Shown here: positions 6,585-17,460 of the stretch, piece after piece
Position numbering within the stretch: the stretch's first letter is position 1
Layout: every line of letters starts with the position of its first letter
Assembly: GCF_003259745.1 (NCBI RefSeq)
Contig: NZ_QLMC01000002.1
Location: 124,001 to 188,000, forward strand
Length of the DNA: 64,000 nucleotides
Reading direction: 5' to 3'
Source: Larkinella arboricola
GTDB lineage: Bacteria > Bacteroidota > Bacteroidia > Cytophagales > Spirosomataceae
Translations under genes and position numbers: made by a program
The notes under the pieces: model-generated
The model's database searches: none
What the model was told of the DNA's origin: nothing
The model's input: the letters and a program-made list of their open reading frames with translations, nothing else

Positions 6585-9131
6585 TTAAAACCGCAGGTTC
6601 AGCTTACCGTACCAGTAGGCCCCGTTGGTGCCCATCTGGACCGGATCCCAGGCTCCACCGGACTCGGTGAGCGTCGGGTTGAAACGGTTCGGGTACACGT
6701 TGAAAATGTTGGAGCCGCCCACAATCAGGTTTACGTTTTTGGCAATTTTGTAGCCTACCGAGAAGTCGGTGGTTACGCGGGGTTTGTAGACATTCAGTTG
6801 ATAATCGTAATCGGCCAGCGTGATTTCTCCAAACCGGACGGCGCGGACTACGAAGTTCCAGCGATCAAGGCCGTAATCAAGCGTCAGGTTAATTTTGGAT
6901 GGCGGGGCCGAAGCTTCCACGAATTTCCGTTCGCGCAGGTCAAAATACGTATCTTCTTTACCGGCCAGCCGAGCGTTGGTTTTGACTTCATCGACGGTTA
7001 GTTTGTTGAAATTTGCCGCGAGCGTCGTGTTTAACCGGCCCCGCCCGACCGCCGAACCATTCGCCAGAATGATGTCAACCCCTCGGGTAGAGGTGGTGAC
7101 GGCATTCGTAAAAAATTGCGCCTGACCCACGTTCAGTTCCTGCAAATCCGCCCCAATATCCGGATCATCGGCGGTGAAGGCGCCCGTCAGAACCACCCGA
7201 TCCTGTATCTTGACGTAATACCCGTCTACGGTCAGCGAAAAACCGCTGCCAAACCGACCCGTAAAACCCAGGCTAGCGTTGCGGGAGGTCTCCTGTTTTA
7301 GCTTCGGAATGCCCAGCTTTCGGGTCACCGGGCTCTCGTTCCGGGACAGTAACACTTCGACGGGCTGCCCTTCCACGAAGTTCGTGAACGTAGAGTTGAA
7401 GTAAATCTGGGCCAGTGAAGGGGCGCGGAAACCCGTGCTGACCGTGCCACGGACGGTAAAATTGTTGCCCAGTTTCAGCCGCGACGAAATTTTGCCGTTC
7501 AGGGTGCTGCCAAAGTCGCTGTAGTTCTCAAAACGCAGGGCGGCCCCGATCATAAACGCTTTCGTAATGTCGGCTTCGGTATCGAAATAAATCCCGAGGT
7601 TAGTACGGCCCTCATTCACCACGTCGCCCGGCTGATAGCCCGGAAAGCCTTGTGATCCGCCCGGTCTGGTTGGGTCATAGTTGCGGTAGGAAGCTTCTTC
7701 CCCCGCAAAAATCTGGTAATTTTCAGACCGGAATTCGGCCCCGAATGCAATGTTCAGCCCCTGAAGTGTCTCCTGAAAAAGCCGGGAGAAATGCAGTCCG
7801 GTAACATTTTGCTGCAACTGAAAACCGCCCGCATCGAACGACGTGGGCGACTGCGGCCCCAAGGAGGTGTTCAGCGTGTTTCTGACGCCGTAGTGAAATG
7901 TATTGCTGCCGAAAACACTGCCTAAATCCACATCCCAGCCTTTCCATTTGCCCCGGATTCCGGCGGCAACCGAACCGTCGGTAATGTCGCTGGTAATGAT
8001 CGGGTCGAAGCCGTTGGGGTACAGGCTCGGAATGTTTCGCGGGCTGTCGGCAAAGCGGGTCCAGGCGTAGGCGTCACCCTTGCGCAGATTCAGGCCGCCA
8101 AATACGTAGACGTGCGCGTTCGGACTGACCGGTATTTTCGAATTGGCGTAAAAGGACGTGTTCTGTACCTGTGGGTCGCCAAATTCCCGGCGCGACAGCT
8201 CCTCGACGTTCGTTGCTACGTTGGCCCGCTGCGTGTGCCCCCGGTAATTGTAATCGGCCGTTAGATTCAGAAAGCCGCCCTTACCGATTCGGAAACCGTA
8301 GTTGCCGTTTATGTTGAAATTGCCACCGTCAAATTTTTGGTCGTCAAAGCGGTATTTGGCCGAATAAGCGCCGTAGTTTATATTGCCGGTAAACTCATTG
8401 GCGCTGGTTTTCAGGACGATGTTGATTACGCCCGCGATGGCGTCAGAACCGTATTGGGCAGCCGCTCCGTCGCGCAGAATTTCGATGCGTTCGATGGCCG
8501 CAGCCGGAATGGCATTCAGGTCGGTACCGGTATTACCCCGTCCGCGCGTACCGAATAAATTGATGAGCGCCGATTGATGCCGTCGTTTGCCGTTAATCAG
8601 CACCAGCGTCTGGTCAGGCCCCAACCCCCGGAGGGTAGCCGGATCAACGTGGTCGGCACCGTCCGAACCGGTCTGACGGTTGGAGTTGAACGACGGGGCC
8701 GCAAACTGCAACAACTGGTTTAGGTCGAGTTGCCCGGTTTTAGTCGTCACATCCTTAATGTCGATCAGGTCAATGGGGGAGGGCGAATCCGTTACCGAGC
8801 GGTTCAAGTTGCGCGAACCGACAATGTTCACCTCCTGAAGTTCCGTAGCGTTTTCCAGCGTTACATTAATCGTTGTCTGGCCGTTTACGGGAATTTCCGC
8901 ATTCTGAAAACCAACAAACGAAATAACTAATACCGGATTGTCGGCTCGGCACGTTATCGTATAGGTCCCGGCGGCATCGGAACTAACGCCATTATTGGTT
9001 CCTTTTTCGAGCACGGTAGCACCCGGAAGCACATCACCTTTGGGATCGGTCACTTTTCCCGATACCGTAAGCTTCTGAGCAAATGTTGACGAAGTGCAGA
9101 AAAGGAAAATAATAAGTAAGTAGTTTTTCAT
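6585..9131 (-). CDS. TonB-dependent receptor with carboxypeptidase-like N-domain
   Basis: 848 residues, outer-membrane active-transport channel driven by TonB. Signal peptide 1-18 (MKNYLLIIFLFCTSSTFA), carboxypeptidase-regulatory-like domain about 20-105 (GKVTDPKGDVLPGATVLEKG), plug domain about 115-225 (DLNQLLQFAAPSFNS, LRGLGPDQTLVLINGKRR, AAIERIEILRDGAAAQYGSD), then a 22-strand type beta barrel ending in the aromatic KLNLRF. The start at 9131 is preferred over an in-frame upstream start because only it begins with the signal peptide. The substrate is unknown: no SusD partner gene lies beside it, so glycan uptake of SusC/D type is not supported. Confidence 0.93.
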   Translation of the reverse strand: MKNYLLIIFLFCTSSTFAQKLTVSGKVTDPKGDVLPGATVLEKGTNNGVSSDAAGTYTITCRADNPVLVISFVGFQNAEIPVNGQTTINVTLENATELQEVNIVGSRNLNRSVTDSPSPIDLIDIKDVTTKTGQLDLNQLLQFAAPSFNSNRQTGSDGADHVDPATLRGLGPDQTLVLINGKRRHQSALINLFGTRGRGNTGTDLNAIPAAAIERIEILRDGAAAQYGSDAIAGVINIVLKTSANEFTGNINYGAYSAKYRFDDQKFDGGNFNINGNYGFRIGKGGFLNLTADYNYRGHTQRANVATNVEELSRREFGDPQVQNTSFYANSKIPVSPNAHVYVFGGLNLRKGDAYAWTRFADSPRNIPSLYPNGFDPIITSDITDGSVAAGIRGKWKGWDVDLGSVFGSNTFHYGVRNTLNTSLGPQSPTSFDAGGFQLQQNVTGLHFSRLFQETLQGLNIAFGAEFRSENYQIFAGEEASYRNYDPTRPGGSQGFPGYQPGDVVNEGRTNLGIYFDTEADITKAFMIGAALRFENYSDFGSTLNGKISSRLKLGNNFTVRGTVSTGFRAPSLAQIYFNSTFTNFVEGQPVEVLLSRNESPVTRKLGIPKLKQETSRNASLGFTGRFGSGFSLTVDGYYVKIQDRVVLTGAFTADDPDIGADLQELNVGQAQFFTNAVTTSTRGVDIILANGSAVGRGRLNTTLAANFNKLTVDEVKTNARLAGKEDTYFDLRERKFVEASAPPSKINLTLDYGLDRWNFVVRAVRFGEITLADYDYQLNVYKPRVTTDFSVGYKIAKNVNLIVGGSNIFNVYPNRFNPTLTESGGAWDPVQMGTNGAYWYGKLNLRF

Positions 9132-9324
9132 TCCAATAGAATGGTTAGGTGTTGATGCAGTAAAGACGCAAAATAAAATGAAAGCGGTCAGCTTCTCAAC
9201 ATAGACCTGGGGGAGTTCAGGCTTTCTTATCCTGTAGACTGATCGAAAAGTGCTAAGGGGTTGTTTTCCAATTGGGTATTGGCCAGCAATACCGTCTGTT
9301 GACTTAAAATTCAAGAATTTGGGT

Positions 9325-10089
9325 ATGCGTTATTTTGTTCGTGAAGATTCCATTGTGCGGAAAATATGGGGGGATGCCGATGTGATTTTGCTCATTTTTG
9401 CGGGCGGAGCGGCTGAGTTTGCCTTGAACCGGGCCGTTGACTGGCTGTTTTTCACCGGCAAACTGCCCGCCGATCCCATTGGTCGTTTGTTTTCGACCGT
9501 CAAGTATGCCCAGGAGATTGTGTTCATGCCCTACGAAAAAGCCGTAGGGAGTATTAACCGGATGCGGGCCATTCACGGGGGGGTGGAAAAAAGCCGGGGT
9601 TCCCGAATTCCGGATTGGGCCTATCGCGACGTATTATATATGCTGATTGATTACTCGGAACGGGCCTTTCAACTGTTGCATCGCCCCCTGACAGCCCCGG
9701 AACGGGAGGAGGTTTTTGATACGTTCCGGCGGGTAGGCGAGGGAATGGGAATTCCGGAGTTACCGCAAACCTATCAGGAATGGAAAGTGGATCGGCAGGC
9801 TCACCTGGACCGGGATTTGGTACACAGTCCGTTTACCGATAAGCTGTTTACGCGGTATCGGGAGGAATTAGGCAACTGGCGCTACGGTTTGTTGTTGCAG
9901 GCCCAGTCTCTGCTGGTGCCCGAAGCCGTTAGCAGCCGGTTGAACTTACCCAACCGACCGCTGCTGGCGTCGATGATGTGGCTTTATAAAGTGCTGGAAC
10001 GGCTTCAGTTGCGGGCTCTGACGCAACGAATTCTGTTGCCCACGGCCTACCTTCAGCAGATACGGGAACTGGATAAAACCCTGGGATGA
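9325..10089 (+). CDS. DUF2236 (MpaB/rubber-oxygenase-like) protein
   Basis: 254 residues. Residues about 10-235 match the DUF2236/oxygenase MpaB family pattern: SIVRKIWGDADVILLIFAGG at the N-terminus, then DPIGRLFSTVKYAQEIVF, INRMRAIHG, and YEERAFQ-like SERAFQLLHRPLTAPEREEV. Named members include fungal MpaB and bacterial latex-clearing proteins that bind heme, but most members are uncharacterised and a specific reaction cannot be claimed. The ATG at 9325 is chosen; an upstream frame opening at 9250 has no family similarity. The gene is divergent from the TonB receptor, with 193 bp between the starts. Confidence 0.8.
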   Translation: MRYFVREDSIVRKIWGDADVILLIFAGGAAEFALNRAVDWLFFTGKLPADPIGRLFSTVKYAQEIVFMPYEKAVGSINRMRAIHGGVEKSRGSRIPDWAYRDVLYMLIDYSERAFQLLHRPLTAPEREEVFDTFRRVGEGMGIPELPQTYQEWKVDRQAHLDRDLVHSPFTDKLFTRYREELGNWRYGLLLQAQSLLVPEAVSSRLNLPNRPLLASMMWLYKVLERLQLRALTQRILLPTAYLQQIRELDKTLG

Positions 10090-10146
10090 TCCGGAAAAAC
10101 CGCTTCTGAATGATTACGAAGGTTGAGCATCCGAAGCCGTTTGCTC

Positions 10147-11124
10147 TTACACAGTTGGCAGGATTTCGATTACCAGATAACCTCCCGTGGCATTGGCTTC
10201 GCTAACAACCTGGGGCTTCCCCTGGATGGCATCCACGCCCGGACGGTGAACATGACCGGCAAAAACCCCGAGCAGATTGGGCGCGTCAATGACCTTTTGA
10301 TAGAAGCGTTGCGTCACCCTGGTATGGCCTGTTTTGGGCCAGCGCTCCCGGCGCTCAATCGTATAATTTTTGTCGGTTTCCCATCCCCATTGCGGATGTC
10401 CGCACCCGTAGCCTATGCTTCGGCCAGGCGCATAGAGCGGGATGTGCATCATCAGCACGCACGGTTTGCCCGTAGCCAGTGCCTTCTCTACCCCGGCCAA
10501 TTGTTGTTCTTCGATCTCATAAATAGAGTTGTCCAGGGTGATGATCTGCACGCCCTGCACATTCTGAACATCCAGGAGGGGATTACGCCCCTGATAAAGC
10601 GGTTTGAGCCGTTTTTCAATCCAGCTAGCGCGTAAGGTCCGCAGACTTCCTTCCATCCCTTCATAATGCCAGTCGTGATTCCCGGCCGTGTAGACATAAG
10701 GAATGGGAAAATCTTTCAGTTGCTCCTGCACCCAGTTTATGGCAGCCTCGGATGGGAAGCTAACGATGTCGCCAATCAGGGCCAGCAGGTCCACGTTTTC
10801 TTTTTTCGCCAGCGTCAGGGCCGCCTGAAATTCTTTTTCCGGGTTGGTCGGTTCCTGAGTTAAAAAATGTTTGGTCGCGTTGTAGGCTTTTGCCATGCGT
10901 CCGCTGTACTCTGCAAAAGACGTTCCCCGGGCATCATCGCGCCAAAGGTGGGTGTCAGAAACAAACAGGAGTTTAACCGGCTGATTTACAGACTTGCTAT
11001 ACAACCGAACCCGTTGCTGATCAACGGAAAAAGATTGCAACAAACTGTCAGATTGTTTTGCTGTCGCTGGCTGGATCGTCGATAACACCAATCCCGATTG
11101 CAGCAATTGACGTCTTGAAATCAT
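10147..11124 (-). CDS. Exported metallophosphoesterase (calcineurin-like)
   Basis: 325 residues. The N-terminus MISRRQLLQSGLVLSTIQPA has a twin-arginine pattern (SRRQLL) before a hydrophobic stretch, so Tat export is likely. The dinuclear metal motifs of calcineurin-like phosphoesterases are all present: DTH (residues about 57-59), GD in LIGDIVSFP, GNHDWHYEG, MMHIPLYAP and GHVHRPGVD. Substrate is unknown. It lies 67 bp downstream of the FAD oxidoreductase gene on the same strand, so both may share a transcript; both look Tat-dependent. Its stop is 57 bp from the convergent DUF2236 gene. Confidence 0.88.
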   Translation of the reverse strand: MISRRQLLQSGLVLSTIQPATAKQSDSLLQSFSVDQQRVRLYSKSVNQPVKLLFVSDTHLWRDDARGTSFAEYSGRMAKAYNATKHFLTQEPTNPEKEFQAALTLAKKENVDLLALIGDIVSFPSEAAINWVQEQLKDFPIPYVYTAGNHDWHYEGMEGSLRTLRASWIEKRLKPLYQGRNPLLDVQNVQGVQIITLDNSIYEIEEQQLAGVEKALATGKPCVLMMHIPLYAPGRSIGYGCGHPQWGWETDKNYTIERRERWPKTGHTRVTQRFYQKVIDAPNLLGVFAGHVHRPGVDAIQGKPQVVSEANATGGYLVIEILPTV

Positions 11125-11191
11125 AGATTTTAAAAGGTTAAAGTGTTTAGGAAGGTGGAACAGGTCGGATTTCGTTACCCGGACTTGCTTT

Positions 11192-12925
<1,734 letters not shown>

Positions 12926-13036
12926 ACGGTCAATACCGGAAAATAAAGGGTGGGTGATGATTCGGCGGCAATTTGCAAATCAAAGCGGATAAGTGGAAAC
13001 TTCGCGTCAGGTTAACCAACTTTCCCCGCTTTCTTC

Positions 13037-13044
13037 TAATTTTG
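13037..13044 (+). promoter_or_regulatory. Candidate -7 box for the E2 gene
   Basis: TAATTTTG fits TAnnTTTG, 44 bp before the ATG at 13089. A second near match, TATACTTG at 13068-13075, would leave almost no leader. No exact TTTG partner at -33. Confidence 0.4.
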
Positions 13045-13088
13045 GACACTCGAAGTAGAACTACTGATATACTTGCACAAAACCGCAT

Positions 13089-14780
13089 ATGGCAGAATTA
13101 ATCCGAATGCCCAAGATGAGCGACACCATGACCGAAGGTGTCATCGCTGAATGGCATAAGAAAGTGGGCGACACCGTCAAGTCGGGCGACGTGCTGGCCG
13201 AGGTCGAAACCGATAAGGCGACAATGGATCTGGAAGCGTACGACGAAGGGACGTTGTTATACATTGGTGTTGAGAAAGGCCAGGCTGTACCCATCGACGG
13301 CATTATTGCTGTGGTCGGGAAAGCTGGCGAAGATTATAAGGGTTTGCTGGAGGGCGGTGATTCCTCCAACGGGTCTTCTGAATCCCAGGCATCTGCTCCC
13401 GCCGAAAAACCGGCCGCTCCGGCTCCCAGCCCGAACGGTGCGCAACCCGGACAGGCAACCAGCCAGACGCCCGATCCGAAAGCTGTTTCGGCCGCTCCGG
13501 CTGCCAACGTCAACGCGACGGTGATTCGGATGCCGAAAATGAGCGATACGATGACCGAAGGCACCATTGTGGCCTGGCATAAAAAAGAAGGCGACACCGT
13601 TAAGTCCGGCGATGTACTGGCCGAAGTCGAAACCGACAAAGCCACGATGGACCTGGAAGCGTATGAGGAAGGAACCTTGCTCTACATCGGTGTGAAAGAA
13701 GGCAGCGCCGTCGCCGTGGATGAAGTCATCGCGGTGGTGGGCGAAAAAGGCACCGATTTCAAAGTGTTACTGCAAGGCGGAGGCCAATCCGCAGCGGCTC
13801 CACAGGCTGAAGCCGCCCCGGCGGAGGCTCAACCGGCCGCCCAATCGGCTCCGGCAGAAACCGCAGGCACCAACGGCCACGACCGGGTGCTGGCCTCTCC
13901 GTTGGCGAAACAGATTGCCAAAGAAAAAGGGGTGAATCTGGCCGAGGTGCAGGGCTCCGGTCCTGAAGGACGGATTGTGAAACGGGATGTGGAAACCTTC
14001 CAGCCTGCGGCCAAACCGGCTCCGGCATCCGCTCCCGCCGAAAAACCGGCTGCTCCGGCACCCGCAGCGCCAGCGGCTCAACCCGCACCGGCCACCTACG
14101 GCGACTACGAAGATATTCCGGTCAGCCAGATGCGGAAAACCATTGCCCGCCGTCTGTCGGAAAGCCTGTTTACCGCTCCGCATTTCTACCTGACCATGGA
14201 AATCAACATGGACAAGGCAATGGAACTGCGTGGCAAAGTCAACGAAGTCAGTTCGGTAAAAGTATCGTTTAACGATTTTGTACTGAAAGCCGCAGCCTTG
14301 GCGCTGAAAAAACACCCGGCGGTGAACTCCTCATGGCTGGGCGACAAAATCCGGCGGTACAGCTACGTCAACATCGGTGTGGCCGTGGCCGTTGACGAAG
14401 GGCTGCTCGTGCCGGTGATTCGGAACGCTGACCAGAAAACGTTGTCGACCATTTCGGCCGAAGTGAAAGACCTGGCTGGAAAAGCGAAAGATAAAAAGCT
14501 CCAGCCGAAAGACTGGGAAGGCAGCACGTTCTCGATCTCAAACCTTGGTATGTTTGGCATCGACGAATTTACGGCCATCATCAACCCGCCGGATTCGTGT
14601 ATCATGGCCGTGGGCGCGATTAAACAGACCGTTAAGTTTGAAGGCGATGTAGCCAAGCCGACGAATGTAATGAAGGTGACGCTTTCGTGCGACCACCGGA
14701 CGGTTGACGGCGCTACGGGTGCGGCTTTCCTGCAAACCTTCAAGGGCTTGCTGGAAAATCCATTCGGTATGCTGGTATAA
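13089..14780 (+). CDS. Pyruvate dehydrogenase E2, dihydrolipoamide acetyltransferase (two lipoyl domains)
   Basis: 563 residues, core of the pyruvate dehydrogenase complex, moving acetyl groups to CoA. Two lipoyl domains: residues 4-80 with lipoyl-lysine K43 in ETDKATMD, and 145-221 with K184 in the same motif. Ala/Pro-rich linkers (about 88-142, 222-262 and 308-340) separate them. The E1/E3-binding domain is at about 270-305 (VLASPLAKQIAKEKGVNLAE), and the acetyltransferase domain about 345-563 ends with the catalytic DHRTVDGATG (H536). Two lipoyl domains is common in Bacteroidota E2. E1 and E3 genes are not in the window. A pyruvate rather than other 2-oxoacid role is inferred from the lipoyl count and the family. 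Confidence 0.93.
   Translation: MAELIRMPKMSDTMTEGVIAEWHKKVGDTVKSGDVLAEVETDKATMDLEAYDEGTLLYIGVEKGQAVPIDGIIAVVGKAGEDYKGLLEGGDSSNGSSESQASAPAEKPAAPAPSPNGAQPGQATSQTPDPKAVSAAPAANVNATVIRMPKMSDTMTEGTIVAWHKKEGDTVKSGDVLAEVETDKATMDLEAYEEGTLLYIGVKEGSAVAVDEVIAVVGEKGTDFKVLLQGGGQSAAAPQAEAAPAEAQPAAQSAPAETAGTNGHDRVLASPLAKQIAKEKGVNLAEVQGSGPEGRIVKRDVETFQPAAKPAPASAPAEKPAAPAPAAPAAQPAPATYGDYEDIPVSQMRKTIARRLSESLFTAPHFYLTMEINMDKAMELRGKVNEVSSVKVSFNDFVLKAAALALKKHPAVNSSWLGDKIRRYSYVNIGVAVAVDEGLLVPVIRNADQKTLSTISAEVKDLAGKAKDKKLQPKDWEGSTFSISNLGMFGIDEFTAIINPPDSCIMAVGAIKQTVKFEGDVAKPTNVMKVTLSCDHRTVDGATGAAFLQTFKGLLENPFGMLV
13098..13751 (+). repeat. Tandem duplication of the lipoyl module within the E2 gene
   Basis: Codons 4-80 and 145-221 encode near-identical modules, offset by 141 codons. 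The runs RMPKMSDTMTEG, SGDVLAEVETDKATMDLEAY and EGTLLYIGV occur in both, which points to internal duplication followed by synonymous drift. Confidence 0.85.
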
Positions 14781-14800
14781 AAAGCTAGTTTTTTTCGTTT

Positions 14801-14865
14801 AAGGTTTAATGCCTGACAGACCCGGAGATCGAATTTCGGTTTTTGGCTGTCAGGTGTTAAACCTT
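14801..14865. repeat. Inverted repeat between E2 gene and hslV (AAGGTTTAA family)
   Basis: AAGGTTTAA (14801-14809) pairs with TTAAACCTT (14857-14865), and inside it CCTGACAG (14812-14819) pairs with CTGTCAGG (14847-14854), separated by a 2x2 internal loop. A T8 run precedes the hairpin at 14790-14796. Likely an RNA hairpin at the end of the E2 transcript, but it reaches to within 21 bp of the hslV start. A related element is at 40239-40305. Confidence 0.65.
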
Positions 14866-14885
14866 ATCCATTGATAATAGAACGA

Positions 14886-15425
14886 ATGCAAAAAATTCAC
14901 GCCACGACCGTCGTTGGTATTCTGCACAACGGCGAAATTGCGCTTGGTGCCGATGGACAGGCCACCATGGGCAATACGATTGCAAAAAGTAATGTACGGA
15001 AAGTCAGGAGCCTGATGAACGGCAAAGTGCTGGCGGGTTTCGCCGGATCCACCGCCGATGCCTTCACGCTGATCGAACGGTTTGAAGAAAAACTCAACGC
15101 CTACGGCGGAAACCTGAAACGGGCGGCTATTGAACTGGCTAAAGAATGGCGGACGGACCGGTATCTGCGCCGGCTCGAAGCGATGCTGATTGTGGCCTCC
15201 AAAGAAGATTTGCTGGTGATTTCCGGTACGGGCGATGTGCTCGAACCCGACCATCAGATTGCGGCTATCGGGTCGGGCAGTATGTTCGCGCAGTCGGCGG
15301 CCGTTGCCTTAAAAAAGCACGCTCCCCAATTAACGGCGGAAGAAATGGTGCGGGAAAGTTTGCATATTGCGGCTGATATTTGCATCTATACCAACCATAA
15401 CCTGGTGGTTGAAACCATTCGGTAG
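14886..15425 (+). CDS. hslV: ATP-dependent protease peptidase subunit HslV
   Basis: 179 residues, normal length. HslV is the proteasome-like peptidase of HslUV; its N-terminal threonine is the nucleophile. After the ATG at 14886 the protein reads [20 protein letters not shown], placing the conserved TTVVG at residues 7-11, so a short propeptide must be removed. [28 protein letters not shown] and [15 protein letters not shown] are family blocks. An alternative TTG start at 14871 would add five residues; ATG is preferred. The ATPase gene hslU is not beside it, so HslU must be encoded elsewhere. Confidence 0.93.
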   Translation: MQKIHATTVVGILHNGEIALGADGQATMGNTIAKSNVRKVRSLMNGKVLAGFAGSTADAFTLIERFEEKLNAYGGNLKRAAIELAKEWRTDRYLRRLEAMLIVASKEDLLVISGTGDVLEPDHQIAAIGSGSMFAQSAAVALKKHAPQLTAEEMVRESLHIAADICIYTNHNLVVETIR

Positions 15426-15539
15426 CGATTAATCCTATTTTGTTTTAGTTTTCAGGATCCGGCGGGGCACACTATTGTTGCCGAAATACGGCAGCGTAGA
15501 AACCGAAACCATGCTTTAGAAACTGGCCAGCTGTTTTAT

Positions 15540-17030
15540 ATGAAGGGTTTGCGATCAGTTTTACCAAAAACCGTTAAAAAGCGGATTATTATTGGATTTG
15601 GAGTGGCTTTGGCCTTGATTGTCGTGGCGCTTGGACTGACGTTATACACCTATAATCAGTACCGGAAAGCGAGCGATCAGATCAAGCACAGTCAGGAGGT
15701 GATTAACCGGCTGGGGCGTATTTTGTCGCTTATTACAGAGGTCGAAACCGGGGAGCGGGGCTTTTTAGCTTCTTCGGGCGACCCTATTTATCTGAAAGCG
15801 TATGAAAATGCGTTGCCTCAGTTTCCAACCGAACTGGATTCGCTCAACAAATTGCTAGCCGACAGGCCGGATCAACTCCGGAACCTCGATTCGCTATCGA
15901 AACGAATCGATATGAAGATTGAGATGGCCAGCCAGCAGGTCGATGCCGTTAAAAAGAAGCTGCCCCTTTCCATCGCCCGGACGTACATGATGCTCGGAAT
16001 AAGCCGGATGGACCGTGTACGCGACCAACTCAGAGCGATGAACAAACTGGAGCAGAACCGGTTCAATATTTATTCAAAGTCTGCTACCGCCTACTTCTGG
16101 AACACGCTTGTCGGCATTTTTACGGTAACGCTTTTAATGGCTGTTACGCTCATTCTTTCTTACAATGTTCTTGAGAATGAATTGAATACGAGGCAGTCAA
16201 CCGAAGATCAGCTGCGGGCTTATGAAGATGAGTTGCGGGAGAAGATTCAGTTGCTGGAAATATCCAACGAAGAACTCGAGCGGTTTGCCTTTGTGGCCTC
16301 GCATGACATGCAGGAACCGCTCCGAAAAATCCAGTCGTTTGGTTATCTGCTGCGCGACCGGTATGGCAGTGACCTTCGGCCCGAAGCGACGGTTTATCTC
16401 AGTAAAATCCTCCAGTCGGCCGAGCGAATGTCGAAAATGATCAAGGATTTGCTTAATTTTTCGCGAATTTCCAGCAAGAAGGAGCCGTTCCAGCGGGTTC
16501 GGTTGTCGGAGGTTCTGGAGGGAGTGCTGAGTGATCAGGAGATTACCATTAAGGCGGTCGGCGCTGCGTTTGAGATGGATACGTTAGCCGAAATTGAAGC
16601 GGTCCAGAGTCAGATGGATCATCTTTTTTCGAACCTAATCTCGAACGCCCTGAAGTTTACCAAACCGGATCAGGTACCGTTGATAAAAATTACCGGAGAG
16701 ACCATGGAGGGAGAGGGGTATGAAGAACTAATTCCCGGTAAAAAATATTATAAGATAACCGTCAGGGATAATGGAATTGGTTTCAATGAAAAGTACATTG
16801 ACCATATTTTTAAGATTTTTCAACGCCTACACGGCAAGAACACCTACGAAGGAACGGGCATCGGACTGGCCATCTGCAAGCGGATTGTCAGCTATCATAA
16901 AGGCCTGATTACGGCCCAGAGCCAACCCGGTGTCGGTACAACCTTTATTATTATTTTACCCGAAAAACAGACCCTATCTGTTCATGACAATGCAGCAATC
17001 CACGAAACCAGTACATATTCTCTTGGCTGA
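15540..17030 (+). CDS. CHASE3-domain sensor histidine kinase
   Basis: 496 residues. TM1 about 16-36 (IIIGFGVALALIVVALGLTL), a CHASE3-type helical sensor about 40-175 (ITEVETGERGFLASSGDP is the family hallmark), TM2 about 183-207, a coiled-coil linker about 210-245, HisKA with the phospho-accepting H in ASHDMQEPLRKIQSFGYLL, and a HATPase_c domain (N box LFSNLISNALKFTKP, G1 DNGIGFN, GTGIGLAICKRIVSYHKG). It should autophosphorylate in response to an unknown periplasmic or membrane cue. The response-regulator gene overlaps its 3' end by 47 bp, which supports translational coupling and a partnership. Confidence 0.92.
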   Translation: MKGLRSVLPKTVKKRIIIGFGVALALIVVALGLTLYTYNQYRKASDQIKHSQEVINRLGRILSLITEVETGERGFLASSGDPIYLKAYENALPQFPTELDSLNKLLADRPDQLRNLDSLSKRIDMKIEMASQQVDAVKKKLPLSIARTYMMLGISRMDRVRDQLRAMNKLEQNRFNIYSKSATAYFWNTLVGIFTVTLLMAVTLILSYNVLENELNTRQSTEDQLRAYEDELREKIQLLEISNEELERFAFVASHDMQEPLRKIQSFGYLLRDRYGSDLRPEATVYLSKILQSAERMSKMIKDLLNFSRISSKKEPFQRVRLSEVLEGVLSDQEITIKAVGAAFEMDTLAEIEAVQSQMDHLFSNLISNALKFTKPDQVPLIKITGETMEGEGYEELIPGKKYYKITVRDNGIGFNEKYIDHIFKIFQRLHGKNTYEGTGIGLAICKRIVSYHKGLITAQSQPGVGTTFIIILPEKQTLSVHDNAAIHETSTYSLG

Positions 17031-17460
17031 TGACGACGAAGACGACCGCTTCCTGACGCGTGAAGCCTTTCGCCAGCAATTTCCTGTAACCGAAATGAAT
17101 GTGGTGGAGGATGGCGAGGAACTCATGGAGTTTCTGCGTCGTACAGGCCGTTACGAGCGTGCTGAGCATCCTCTGCCGGAGTTGATTCTGCTGGATCTGA
17201 ACATGCCGCGCAAAGACGGCCGTGAAGCCCTGCAGGAAATTAAAGCCGATCGCGACCTGCGGCATATTCCTGTAGTGGTACTAACGACGTCCGACGCCAG
17301 CATCGACATCGATAATTCGTACCTGTGGGGTGCCAACAGCTTCATTACCAAACCGGCATCGTTTAAAAAACTGATGGATATTACGCAAACGATCGGTGAA
17401 TACTGGTTCAACGTCGTTAAAGTAAGCGGTCGCCCGTACTCAACCTGGCGGAACATTTAG
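16984..17460 (+). CDS. Single-domain response regulator (Rcp1-like)
   Basis: 158 residues, a receiver domain without output domain. Acidic pocket ILLADDDEDDRF near the N-terminus, phospho-acceptor D in LILLDLNMPRKDG, conserved T/S in VLTTSDAS, and K in FITKPASFK. Rcp1-like receivers pair with hybrid or phytochrome-like kinases and act by protein contact. The start is chosen at MTMQQSTKPVHILLADDD (16984); a second Met is two codons later, and the longer frame opening at 16930 lies wholly in the kinase gene. The stop overlaps by 3 bp with the stop of the convergent dacB. Confidence 0.9.
   Translation: MTMQQSTKPVHILLADDDEDDRFLTREAFRQQFPVTEMNVVEDGEELMEFLRRTGRYERAEHPLPELILLDLNMPRKDGREALQEIKADRDLRHIPVVVLTTSDASIDIDNSYLWGANSFITKPASFKKLMDITQTIGEYWFNVVKVSGRPYSTWRNI

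Noticed and set aside
6585-9131. SusC/D glycan-uptake locus
   Set aside because: No SusD-like lipoprotein or glycoside hydrolase lies next to the receptor, so only a general TonB-dependent receptor is supported.
13759-14315. Minus-strand open frames inside the E2 gene
   Set aside because: Shadows of GC-rich Ala/Pro linkers in the E2 coding strand; no domain and no start signals.
16930-16983. Earlier in-frame start for the response regulator
   Set aside because: The extra 18 residues come from the kinase gene frame and do not match receiver domains; MTMQQS gives a normal start.
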